Below are positions 55,449 through 63,498 of a stretch of 64,000 nt of DNA, one piece after another. The translations under genes were made by a program, and so were the position numbers. Under the pieces are notes generated by a model. That model ran no database searches. It was not told the origin of the DNA and was given only the letters and a program-made list of their open reading frames with translations. Origin of the DNA: Microvirga massiliensis (GTDB lineage Bacteria; Pseudomonadota; Alphaproteobacteria; Rhizobiales; Beijerinckiaceae). Location: the NCBI RefSeq assembly GCF_001006805.1, contig NZ_LN811353.1:573941-637940 (forward strand), in the 5' to 3' direction. The first letter of the stretch is position 1. Each line of letters starts with the position of its first letter.

Positions 55449-55667
55449 ATGGACGAAGATTTGGAAGCGATCCGTCTCAGAGCTTACGAAATTTGGGAGA
55501 GCGAAGGACGCACGGGAAATCCTACAGAGCATTGGCTACGCGCGCAGCAAGAGTTGCGTCAAGGTGCTCGAACTCGGAGTGAGGCGACTGTCCAGGAAGC
55601 TACTCCGGCCGATGCCGTCAGAGCGGCTGAGACAGCCGATGCAGGTACCGCTGACAGCTCGGACTGA
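55449..55667 (+). CDS. DUF2934 domain-containing protein
   Basis: 72-residue small protein. The DUF2934 signature is AIRLRAYEIWESEGRTGNPT followed by EHWLRAQQEL. The C-terminal 30 residues are low-complexity Ala/Thr/Asp. These proteins are common in Hyphomicrobiales, often near stress and PHA genes, with unknown function. Ribosome site AGGGAGTGAGCC lies before the ATG. Confidence 0.85.
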   Translation: MDEDLEAIRLRAYEIWESEGRTGNPTEHWLRAQQELRQGARTRSEATVQEATPADAVRAAETADAGTADSSD

Positions 55668-56129
55668 AAGCATGGGTAGGTCGAAGAGCAGCGTAGTTGC
55701 GCTCTCTTTCGGCCAAAGTTCCTAATGCAAACGAGGATCGCCCAGATCGCTCATCACACAACAAGCCCGTGGGGCGGGCACAGGTTTCGCTGGTTCACCA
55801 TCGCGAATAGCTCACCGTAAGCGTTGTACTCGGCGCATGAGCGTCTCGGTATCCCGTATGGGATGCGCGCGAACAGGATGGCGGGAGTGACAGCCGCTGG
55901 TTCCGAGTAACAGATCCATACCGGCGACGAGCCAGGGCAGCTTTTGCTCTCGAGAGCTCACGTGAAGCTATTCGGTGGCTTCGTGCGTTGCCTTCTGGTT
56001 ACGCGTTCGCGACGTGGAAGGCAGGGCAACTCGGCCGAACGCCTCTGTCAGCCTGTTGCTGGTGAAAGAGCAGGATGGCGTCTTAGGGAGAGAACCCGAT
56101 CAGTGAAAGTGTCACCTTGGAGGAAGTGC
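55668..56129. other. Intergenic region upstream of PHA synthase
   Basis: About 460 bases between DUF2934 and the PHA synthase. No gene recognised, although the synthase frame is open back to 55944 without family resemblance. It likely contains the phaC promoter; no motif could be assigned. Confidence 0.4.
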
Positions 56130-57959
56130 ATGGCTGGCAAGGATACGGACAAGGTTGAGCCGCAGGCCGGCATCGATGTGCCGGGGCCTGATGTCATGCT
56201 GGGCCTGTGGGCGTCCTGGATGGGCCAGATGCCCGGCTCTGCCCAAACCTCCTTCGATCAGGGGCGGTCATGGTGGGAGATGACGACCGATACTCCTGCC
56301 GCACGCATGTTCGACGGCGCGATCAAGCAGTTCCAGGTGAGCCTATCGCAGGATCCGACGCTCCGGGCAATCGACCAGATGTGGAACGTCAATCCTCTGC
56401 GCGAGGTCGTGCCCGTCGACTGGGCTGAGGTTGCCCGGGCTCTGCGCATGGTGTGGCTCCGCTCTCTGGGAAAGCCCAGAGCCGCTCAAGCTGTAGTCGA
56501 CCTGAACCAGGACCTGTGGCGCTCGGCGCTTACCACCTGGCAGGAGGCCGGCCAGCGCTGGCTGGGTCTGGCCGGAGCATCGTCCGCGGCAGCGCCGCCC
56601 GCCGCAGCCGACAAGCGGTTTGCCGCCCCCGAGTGGCACACCAACCCCGTCTATCGCACCCTTCGCGAGGTCTATCTGCTCGCCTCGGATTGGCTCCTGG
56701 AGCAGAGCGACGTCGGCGATATGGATGAGGCCGAACGACGGCGCATCTGCTTCCACCTGCGTCAGTTCGTCGATGCGATGAGCCCAACCCTCATCCTGCT
56801 GTCGAACCCGGCCGCCCTTCAAAGAGCCGTCGAGACCGGCGGCGCCAGTGTTGTCGCCGGAGCCAGCAACCTGATGGCTGATCTGAGCGCCGGGCGCCTC
56901 ACCATGGTCGACGCGGAGGCCTTCGCCCCGGGGCGCAACCTGGCGCTCACGCCCGGAAAGGTGGTCCACCGCAATCGCCTGATCGAGCTGATTCAGTATG
57001 AGCCCACGACCGAGCAAGTTCACCAGATCCCGCTGCTGATCGTGCCGCCCTGGATCAACAAATACTACATCCTCGACATGCAGCCCAAGAACAGCATGGT
57101 GCGCCACCTGGTCGGCCAGGGGTTCACAGTGTTTGTGATCTCCTGGAAGAACCCTGATGCTTCGATGGATGAGATTGGCATCGAGGACTACATGGATCTG
57201 GGTCCGCTTGAGGCGAGCGATGTCGTGCGCGAGATCACGGGCAGCCCGACCGTGAACGTGATGGGCTATTGCATCGGCGGGACTCTGCTGACGCTGACGC
57301 TGGCCGCACTGGCAGCCAAGGGCGACGCGCGATTCAACGCCGCAAGCTTCATGGTCTCGCTGCAGGACTTCTCGCGCGTCGGCGATACAGCCGTCTTCAT
57401 GGATGAGCCGGCCCTCGATCTCATTGAGCAGCAGATGATGGACCGCGGCTATCTCGATAGCCGTGAAATGGCCAACATGTTCAACCTGCTGCGGTCGAAC
57501 GACCTGATCTGGGCCAACGTGGTCAACAACTACCTCATGGGCAACAAGCCACCCGCCTTCGATCTCCTGTACTGGAACAGCGATGGAACCCGCATGACCC
57601 GTGCGGCCCACAGCTGGTATCTGCGCAACACCTACGTCGAGAATAACCTCATCGAGCCCGGCAAGGTCACGCTCAAGAGCGAGCCGATTGATCTCGGGCG
57701 GATCCAGCAAGACGTCTATGCGGTCGGAGCCGAAAAGGACCACATCGTACCGTGGGACGCGGCCTGGCGCATCACCCAGCTGTTCGGGGGAGACGTGCGG
57801 TTCGTGCTTGCCTCCAGCGGTCACATTGCAGGAATCATCAATCCTCCGGGAGGGAAAGGCAGCTACTGGACCCAGGACGCTGGCGGCACAGTCGTGAGCA
57901 GCCCCGCGCAATGGCTCAAGTCAGCGACCCGGCACGAGGGAAGCTGGTGGTCCGACTAG
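56130..57959 (+). CDS. phaC: Class I polyhydroxyalkanoate synthase
   Basis: 609-residue PHA synthase that polymerises 3-hydroxyacyl-CoA into storage granules. The lipase-like box is GYCIGGTLL with nucleophile C381. The other catalytic residues are D537 in EKDHIVPW and H565 in SSGHIAGI. LLIVPPWINKYYILDM and ISWKNPDASM are conserved surroundings. Length matches class I synthases (about 560-620). ATG 56130 follows TTGGAGGAAGTGC. The hemerythrin-phasin protein encoded at 45961 may coat its granules. Confidence 0.95.
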   Translation: MAGKDTDKVEPQAGIDVPGPDVMLGLWASWMGQMPGSAQTSFDQGRSWWEMTTDTPAARMFDGAIKQFQVSLSQDPTLRAIDQMWNVNPLREVVPVDWAEVARALRMVWLRSLGKPRAAQAVVDLNQDLWRSALTTWQEAGQRWLGLAGASSAAAPPAAADKRFAAPEWHTNPVYRTLREVYLLASDWLLEQSDVGDMDEAERRRICFHLRQFVDAMSPTLILLSNPAALQRAVETGGASVVAGASNLMADLSAGRLTMVDAEAFAPGRNLALTPGKVVHRNRLIELIQYEPTTEQVHQIPLLIVPPWINKYYILDMQPKNSMVRHLVGQGFTVFVISWKNPDASMDEIGIEDYMDLGPLEASDVVREITGSPTVNVMGYCIGGTLLTLTLAALAAKGDARFNAASFMVSLQDFSRVGDTAVFMDEPALDLIEQQMMDRGYLDSREMANMFNLLRSNDLIWANVVNNYLMGNKPPAFDLLYWNSDGTRMTRAAHSWYLRNTYVENNLIEPGKVTLKSEPIDLGRIQQDVYAVGAEKDHIVPWDAAWRITQLFGGDVRFVLASSGHIAGIINPPGGKGSYWTQDAGGTVVSSPAQWLKSATRHEGSWWSD

Positions 57960-58252
57960 ACGGCTTGGCTCGCGGCCCGTTCGGGCCCGAGACAGGCGCC
58001 ACCAGCCATGGGCAGCGCACAACACCCGCCGTTGCAGGATGCGCCGGGTACCTATGTCCTGGAGAAATAAACAGGTGGCGGAAGCTTCAGAGGTCGGCGG
58101 GCGCATGGGCCAGCCGTAATCCGGGTGCGATCAGGAAGCCACGTTTGACCTGTATTTAGAACCAGCAAGGTGTCAGGAGTTCACCGTCTGGCGCAAAATC
58201 CCAGAAGCCAGTGGTGGGCTTTCTCAGGAAACCAGCCATCGGAGCCGCTCAT

Positions 58253-58501
58253 CTACTCTTCAGCAAGCCGTGAGTGGATGGCCTTCAGGATCTCCTCGTC
58301 CGTGCAGCTTTCCTCCCAGCCACTTGGGAGTTCCAGTCGCACGGACTTGGCCCTGCCGCTCGGCGTGCAGACCACGTGGAAATGATCGCCTGATCCCTCG
58401 ACGCGTGCAGCCTCGGCCTTCTCGGGATCGTTGCCGAGGCCGGCAAAGGCTTGGGCGCAGGACCACGTGACCCCGTCAGCGTCTGTGAGCTCGCGGGGCA
58501 T
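58253..58501 (-). CDS. Hypothetical protein
   Basis: 82 residues, no family recognised. Two short acidic and basic regions; Trp and Cys at WSCAQAFAGL and ESCTDEEI. No membrane segment or signal. It overlaps the preceding HAD gene by 26 bases on the same strand, so it is probably translated from the same mRNA. Confidence 0.6.
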   Translation of the reverse strand: MPRELTDADGVTWSCAQAFAGLGNDPEKAEAARVEGSGDHFHVVCTPSGRAKSVRLELPSGWEESCTDEEILKAIHSRLAEE

Positions 58502-59201
58502 GGGGGCTTCTGTCCTGGGGAGCCGGCTCGACCACACTGCGAGCAAGCGGGGATTGATCGTATCGTTCCAGCAGATCGGAAGGGTCCTGGTAGACGGCAA
58601 CGCAGCCTGCAGATCGCAACGCCTCTTCGGGAAAGCCGCCGCAGAGAACACCTATGGACCTCAAGCCGGCCTTGCGGGCAGCCTCCGCGTCATAGGGGGT
58701 ATCACCCACAACGATAGCCTCATCTGGAGGGAGAGGGGCGAGCTTCGCCAAGGCAGCCTGGAAGATGTCCGGAAACGGCTTCGACCTCCGGGCATCATCC
58801 GATGACGTGGCATCATCGATCAGATCGGCGATCCCTGCGATCTCCTTGTAGCGATCCACCTCTTCGGCCGTCCCCGAGGAGGCAAGCACAGCCCGTTGCC
58901 CCGACGCCCTGATCTGCTCGAACAGCTCCCGTACGCCCGGAAAAGCGCGGGCCTTGTCGATGTAATCGCGCTTGAACAGGTCGCTCCGGAACGCCTGGAT
59001 CTCTTCGCCTCGCTCGGCAATCATGCCGGGAGGGAGGAGACCATGCAGGATCTGATCGCCGCCCTTGCCGATCTGTACTCGCATGTCCTCGAATGGAATA
59101 TCGACCCCGTAATGCTTGAGCGCCTCGACCCAGCAGGCGGCATGCAAATCGACTGTGTCGATCAGTGTTCCATCGATGTCGAAGATTACGGCGGAAACCA
59201 T
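58476..59201 (-). CDS. HAD family phosphatase
   Basis: 241-residue phosphoglycolate/beta-phosphoglucomutase-like hydrolase. Motif I FDIDGTLIDTVD with nucleophile Asp, motif II VLASSGTAEE, motif III lysine SKPFPDIF and motif IV VVGDTPYDAEAA. Acts on a small sugar phosphate or phosphoglycolate in the cytosol; substrate unknown. ATG 59201 is the start; upstream in-frame extension is not homologous. Confidence 0.85.
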   Translation of the reverse strand: MVSAVIFDIDGTLIDTVDLHAACWVEALKHYGVDIPFEDMRVQIGKGGDQILHGLLPPGMIAERGEEIQAFRSDLFKRDYIDKARAFPGVRELFEQIRASGQRAVLASSGTAEEVDRYKEIAGIADLIDDATSSDDARRSKPFPDIFQAALAKLAPLPPDEAIVVGDTPYDAEAARKAGLRSIGVLCGGFPEEALRSAGCVAVYQDPSDLLERYDQSPLARSVVEPAPQDRSPHAPRAHRR

Positions 59202-59236
59202 TGAACGATCCCGTGCGGTGAGGAGGGCCCGCCCTC

Positions 59237-59491
59237 CTACCCATGCTTGATCTTGAAGTAGAGGATGGTGCTCGCGAGCATCAGGGTAACGCTGTTTGCA
59301 GCAATCAGCGGGATCTCGCCCTTCCAGAGGCCATAGACCAGCCAAAGGCTGAGGCCAGTGACCAAAACAAGGAACATCCTGAGCGAGATGTCTTGCGTCG
59401 AGCGAGTCCGCCATACCCGCAAGACTTGGGGCACATACGCCGAGGTCGTGCACAGGGCAGCAGCGTAGCCGGCATAATCGAGAAGAGCCAT
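59237..59491 (-). CDS. SemiSWEET sugar transporter-like protein
   Basis: 84-residue membrane protein with three hydrophobic segments (DYAGYAAALCTTSAYVPQVL, SLRMFLVLVTGLSLWLVYGL, LIAANSVTLMLASTILYF). Matches the half-size SWEET family: YVPQVLRVWRTRSTQDIS and GLSLWLVYG, with the conserved PQ-loop (P-Q in YVPQVL) and Asn in the third segment. SemiSWEETs work as dimers for sucrose or glucose transport. 36 bases before the HAD gene start on the same strand. Confidence 0.9.
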   Translation of the reverse strand: MALLDYAGYAAALCTTSAYVPQVLRVWRTRSTQDISLRMFLVLVTGLSLWLVYGLWKGEIPLIAANSVTLMLASTILYFKIKHG

Positions 59492-59535
59492 GTCAATTCG
59501 GGAAAGTGCCAGTCCGGGAAAGGGCGGCTAACGTG

Positions 59536-59982
59536 CTACCCCACTCCAGGGTTCCCAGTCCGGTTTCTTGGAGCTCCGCCGATTGGGACGCAGCTGTCCA
59601 CTTGGCGGGAGGCTGCAGCCTCAGCGTGACGGCGCACGCGTTTGAGCTCGAGAAGCAAGCGGCTGGGCTGGAGCGGTTTATGGAGGACGATGAGATCGGG
59701 ATGCCGGTTGCGCAGACCTACTGGGAGTTCGCCACCTGTATAGACGAGTACCGGCACGCCGCGTGCCAGGAGCGCCTCCAGCACCGGCGTGATGTCCCCA
59801 TCGCGCAGGCTGATGTCCAGGATCGCCGCATCGACTCGTTGCGTGCGTGCGAGCTGACGGGCCTCTGCAATCGTGGAGCAGGGCCCTAGGACCTCGGCTT
59901 CCCCCTCGCTCACGGTCTCGGCAAGATCGATTGCTACGACCGGTTCATCCTCGACAACGAGAATCCGGACTCCGCTCAGCAT
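59536..59982 (-). CDS. Response regulator receiver protein
   Basis: 148 residues: a single CheY-like receiver domain, with acidic pair E11/D12 in VVEDEPVV, phosphoacceptor D56 in AAILDISLRDG, T82 and K102 in LHKPL. The C-terminal 40 residues lack an output domain and end GGAPRNRTGNPGVG. Probably a stand-alone receiver acting through protein contact. ATG 59982 is chosen because upstream frame lacks homology. No histidine kinase is next to it. Confidence 0.85.
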   Translation of the reverse strand: MLSGVRILVVEDEPVVAIDLAETVSEGEAEVLGPCSTIAEARQLARTQRVDAAILDISLRDGDITPVLEALLARGVPVLVYTGGELPVGLRNRHPDLIVLHKPLQPSRLLLELKRVRRHAEAAASRQVDSCVPIGGAPRNRTGNPGVG

Positions 59983-60301
59983 GCGCGTAGCTCCCCTGGG
60001 GCGCGAAACAACGAACCGCCGCAAGGTAAGTTTCAGCTTGGGCGCAGAGGGGGAGCCAAAAAACGCCTCGCCCCCGCCGTCGTCCGCAGCAAACTGCTGG
60101 GCGGGCGGTCGGCGGGACATGGAAGGCGCCACCTGTGCCAGTGGTCGTGTCAGTCGCCCGTTAGCGATCCAATTCCGAGCATCTCAAGCGGTCTCCGCTG
60201 CGTGAAGGCCGATCGCCTTGAATCGCAAGCCAAGCTGAAACCCCAAGCTCCATCTGAAGGTTGTCCGCTATCGATTGCATCGGCACGCTCCGGAGGAGTT
60301 C

Positions 60302-60862
60302 ATGATCTCCCATCGATTACAGGCACTGGCGCTCGTTACGGCGTTGTCGCTCGCAGCAACACCGGTGGCTTTCGCCCAGGCTGGAGGCGGGGGTGGCGGT
60401 GGCTCCGGCAGCGGTGGTTCTGCGGGCAGCGCAGGCGGCGCAGGCGGTGCGGCGGGCTCCGGCATGGGTGGCGCCGGATCCCCGAGCGGCGGCGCGACGG
60501 GCACGGGAAACACCGGATCAGCCGGCATGCCGTCGAACCAAGCGCCAAGCTCTACGGGTGCGACCCAACGGTCCACGGGCGGTACAACCTCCGACAGTGC
60601 GGCCCAGCAATCCACCGGCGGTCCGAACTCGAACAGCGCGGCCGGGAGAGCGTTGACGCCGCCGATTCCCGCACCGGGCATGACAGGCTCCGTCGGTAAT
60701 CCAGGTGCAGCCAATTCCGGTGCTCCCCGGCAGGGCGCGGGGGCCGGCGGCTCCCTGGGCAACCAGACCGGTCTCGGCAACATCGGGCCGGAAACCGAGA
60801 AGGAGCAGCGGGCGCAGGAGCAGAGCGATAGAGCCACCAAGAGCATTTGCGATCGCTGCTGA
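60302..60862 (+). CDS. Exported glycine-rich low-complexity protein
   Basis: 186 residues with a signal peptide (LQALALVTALSLAATPVAFA, cleavage after AFA-QA near 26). The rest is Gly/Ser/Ala/Thr-rich repeat sequence with a PPIPAPGM insert, ending with a charged EKEQRAQEQSDRATKS and a C-terminal ICDRC with two cysteines. No domain is recognised. Likely a cell-envelope or secreted protein. Strong GGAGGAG before ATG 60302. Confidence 0.7.
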   Translation: MISHRLQALALVTALSLAATPVAFAQAGGGGGGGSGSGGSAGSAGGAGGAAGSGMGGAGSPSGGATGTGNTGSAGMPSNQAPSSTGATQRSTGGTTSDSAAQQSTGGPNSNSAAGRALTPPIPAPGMTGSVGNPGAANSGAPRQGAGAGGSLGNQTGLGNIGPETEKEQRAQEQSDRATKSICDRC

Positions 60863-60931
60863 TCAACAGCGCCCCCTCGGCATGATGGCTTGCCTGCGTT
60901 GAGTTCCTTACAGCACAGCAGGAGATGCACC

Positions 60932-61591
60932 ATGGATCGTCGAGTCGTCCTGACGGGCTTGGCCGCCGCCGCTGCCGCCCCCGCGCTTGCGCAGACCAGT
61001 GGATCCCCCTCTGCCAGACAACCACATGGCACCAGTGGAGCAGCCGGAGGAACCAGCAGTTCAGGATCCGGAGCGACCCGCATGGGCAGCCAGGGGATGG
61101 CTCAGGCTGACATGGAGCACATGCAGCAAACGTTGCAGCTCGGCCTAGTGGCCCTCGAGACGAGTCGGATTGCCCAGCAGAAGGCGCAGAATGCAGACCT
61201 GAAGAGGTTCGCGACCTTCGAGGTGCGGGAGCAGGCGACGCTCGCCGAGGTCCTCCACACGATGACGGAGCCCGCCACCACAGCGGCGACCGGCTCTTCG
61301 TCCCAATCAGGGCAGACCGGCGCCGCCTCGGCCAGTGCCCCGCCCGTTCAGATCGACGCCCAAAGCCAGGAGATGATCCAGAGGCTCCAGAATTCCCAAG
61401 CAGGCGAGGCCTTCGACAGTCAATACCTTCAGGGGCAGATGGAGGGGCACAGCGCACTTCTGCAAGTCCAGACGCAATATCTGCAAGGAAACCCGCAAAA
61501 CCGCGAGCACCTGAATGTCGCGAAACTCGCCCGCACCATAGTCGTCGAGCACATCGCCCTGCTGGAGGACATCCAGTCCAGGATGAGGTAA
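60932..61591 (+). CDS. DUF4142 domain-containing exported protein
   Basis: 219 residues. Signal sequence (RVVLTGLAAAAAAPALAQ, preceded by basic DRR). A Ser/Gly-rich linker precedes a ferritin-like DUF4142 helical domain from about residue 60: HMQQTLQLGLVALETSRIA, NADLKRFATFEVREQATLAE and, at the end, AKLARTIVVEHIALLEDIQS. DUF4142 proteins are envelope stress-related and of unknown mechanism. 69 bases after the Gly-rich gene; AGGAGATG before the ATG. Probably one operon. Confidence 0.85.
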   Translation: MDRRVVLTGLAAAAAAPALAQTSGSPSARQPHGTSGAAGGTSSSGSGATRMGSQGMAQADMEHMQQTLQLGLVALETSRIAQQKAQNADLKRFATFEVREQATLAEVLHTMTEPATTAATGSSSQSGQTGAASASAPPVQIDAQSQEMIQRLQNSQAGEAFDSQYLQGQMEGHSALLQVQTQYLQGNPQNREHLNVAKLARTIVVEHIALLEDIQSRMR

Positions 61592-61902
61592 GTCTTCTGT
61601 GTCGTGACGAGCGACGGGCCACTCGCCGCGTCCCTAATTGGCTATAGCTTGGCCGGATACGTTACGGGTGCCGCGACCGCGTGAGGCTGCGTCGATCTCC
61701 TATTGATCGTGACGAGCACGCCAGCGCACCCCCGGCTGAAGTGTTGGCGCAGCCTTCCGCAATCGCGAGAGCCGACCCGTTAACGTCCTGCATCGCCGCG
61801 GGAAAACAGCAACCGATCAGGACCAAGCGGTATCCGTCCGGAACTGCGCGGCTATTCGAGAATGCTCCGGACGTTGAGAGACGGTGAGGGACCTGCTCCT
61901 TC
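61592..61902. other. Short intergenic region without recognised gene
   Basis: About 310 bases following DUF4142. Nothing with coding resemblance or a terminator with a T run could be seen. Confidence 0.4.
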
Positions 61903-62193
61903 TTAATGCCCGTTTTCGATTTCACTCGGCCGGCAGGTGCCCCCAACCGGACAGTGAGCGACGTCGGCGGTTCTCACCCAGGCACTTTTAGGTGCTTCTG
62001 CCACCGCGCAGAAGCTCGCATCGCGAACATAGCGGTCGTAGGTTCCAGGTCCTGTGCGCAGCACGACCGCGCCTCGGGAGGCCACGAGACTCCTCGCTTG
62101 AGCGCGAGTCATGTCTCAGGTCGTCGGTCCCGGCTGCGCCATGGCACCTGTCGCGACAGTGGTGACGAAGAGGAGTACAGGGAACGGTTTCAT
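61903..62193 (-). pseudogene. Small secreted protein broken by an in-frame TGA
   Basis: One frame of 96 codons. Signal peptide MKPFPVLLFVTTVATGAMAQ, then PGPTT, an in-frame TGA at 62116-62118, then DMTRAQARSLVASRGAVVLR and TYDRYVRDASFC. The second part resembles a small secreted family of Hyphomicrobiales that normally has Cys at the position of the TGA and at the Arg of MTRAQ, so both conserved Cys are lost. The part after TGA is open to a stop at 61903. Likely a pseudogene; a truncated intracellular protein from the ATG at 62112 is possible. Confidence 0.65.
61907..61934 (-). repeat. Dispersed repeat, copy B (inverted)
   Basis: On the minus strand it reads CCGGCCGAGTGAAATCGAAA then ACGGGCATT, matching copy A at 54845-54870 with one mismatch. 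It overlaps the 3' end of the broken small secreted gene, hinting that the repeat once inserted there. Confidence 0.6.
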
Positions 62194-62390
62194 GCGGGCG
62201 TTGCTTCCAGACCGAACTTGGACGCAGGTAACGGACAGAGTTCTCGCAAGTTCCGGAGATGCACTCCTGCGAACGGCGAGTTCCTTTCCAGCACACATGA
62301 CACCCGTAGAGCTTTCGATCGAACTCCGAGGCAGCTGAGCGACGTACCTGGAATACTACCACTAGCGAGGGGTCTGGATATCCGCGGCAT

Positions 62391-62791
62391 CTAGTCCTCA
62401 GCGCATTCGTGACAAGATTGTCTAAGCCCCGAAAGCGGCGCGGCCCGACGACACTCCACAATAAGGCTCTCGTTGGGACATAGCCGTAGGGCGTCGACGA
62501 TCGTTTCATCCGAACGATCGAGATTGGTGTGGAGAGGCTTGTGGTCCCGCTCCGGCTCATCGGCACATTCTCCGGAGCGTGGCCGAAATTGAGTGTGACG
62601 AGGAATGTGCCGTCCCCAAGGCGCCGTCGGTAGACGAGTGCTTCACCGAGATGACCCAGCGGCTCGTAGCTGCCCGCCTGAAGGACAGGTCCAGAACGGC
62701 GCAGAGCGATGAGAGAGCGATAGAGATTGAGCAGCAAGTGAGGATCGCCGCGCTTCGATTCAACATTGAACGTATCGATCTCATCGCCGAT
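62391..62791 (-). pseudogene. C-terminal fragment of GH13 alpha-glucosidase, frameshifted
   Basis: Read on the minus strand: DTFNVESKRGDPHLLLNLY then RSLIALRRSGPVLQAGSYEP and FLVTLNFGHAPENV match the C-terminal beta-domain of alpha-glucosidase/trehalose-synthase-like GH13 enzymes. Near 62530 the frame shifts; the other frame continues NLDRSDETIVDALRLCPNES and LIVECRR to TAG at 62391. The catalytic barrel is absent upstream, so the gene is a remnant. Confidence 0.7.
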
Positions 62792-62979
62792 CAGCCGTGT
62801 CGAGATCCACGTGTTCCTGGTGCAGGTTGGGCATGAGGGCGCTCCTCGGCCATGCAGGCGGGAGCCCACGGGTCTCTCAGCCACCGGCGCCTACGGGTTC
62901 GGATCGGCCGGTGATGGCAGCATCATGCGCCCGTTCGGGCACAGGTCCAAGTCCGGCTCGAGGCCAGCGTGGCAGAGCT

Positions 62980-63180
62980 TCAAGTCAGATCCGGTGATTT
63001 CAGGCGCCACCAGGTTTCGGCTTGCGCCTGCCGGGACATTCGGATCGGGCCACGAAGAGACGCGAGGAGGTCCCGCGCCCGCTGCGCCTGCTGACGGACT
63101 TCCTCTCGGAGCTGCACATTCTCGCGGAGAGCCCCGTCGGCTCGGGCGATAAGGGGGTCTGGAGAGCGTTTCTGATCCAT
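62980..63180 (-). CDS. Small coiled-coil hypothetical protein
   Basis: 66 residues, mostly a charged helix: LIARADGALRENVQLREEVRQ then QAQRARDLLASLR. No cysteine, signal or membrane segment. AGAGGGG precedes ATG 63180. Similar short helical proteins are found in Methylobacterium-like genomes but have no known role. Codon use is not clearly different from neighbours. Confidence 0.5.
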   Translation of the reverse strand: MDQKRSPDPLIARADGALRENVQLREEVRQQAQRARDLLASLRGPIRMSRQAQAETWWRLKSPDLT

Positions 63181-63498
63181 GCCCCTCTTTCGCAGAGAAC
63201 CCGCTATCGCGCTCCAGCTTGAGTTAGACACGGGCCGCCCACAGCACGCGCGTCGTACAATGTTTGGGTATCCGCGAGAGCACTTGTCAATATAAACATA
63301 AGTTAATGGAGCAGCAAAAGCCCGCCTGAGCCGTGGTGGCTAATAACATTCGTTAATTCATTACTCCTTGTTGGTCATATACTTGCGTCACCTTGGAACC
63401 GCGATGCTCGTGGTCCCATTTACAGGATGTCGCTTTCGGTTCGGGCAAAAGCGTCCAGCGGCTAGCGACCTGTTCCTGTCCGAACATGGAAGTCGACC
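63181..63498. promoter_or_regulatory. AT-rich region upstream of sigma factor gene
   Basis: About 320 bases, AT-rich at 63280-63370 (e.g. GTCAATATAAACATAAGTTAA, GTTAATTCATTACTC), contrasting with the GC-rich surroundings. GGAAC at 63395-63399 followed 17 bases later by CATT is one base from the EcfG-type promoter CGTT, about 80 bases before the start. Possible autoregulation only. Confidence 0.4.

Noticed and set aside
62116..62118. Selenocysteine reading of the TGA in the small secreted protein
   Set aside because: No SECIS-like hairpin directly follows the TGA, a second conserved Cys is also lost and no selenium machinery is in view, so decay is simpler.
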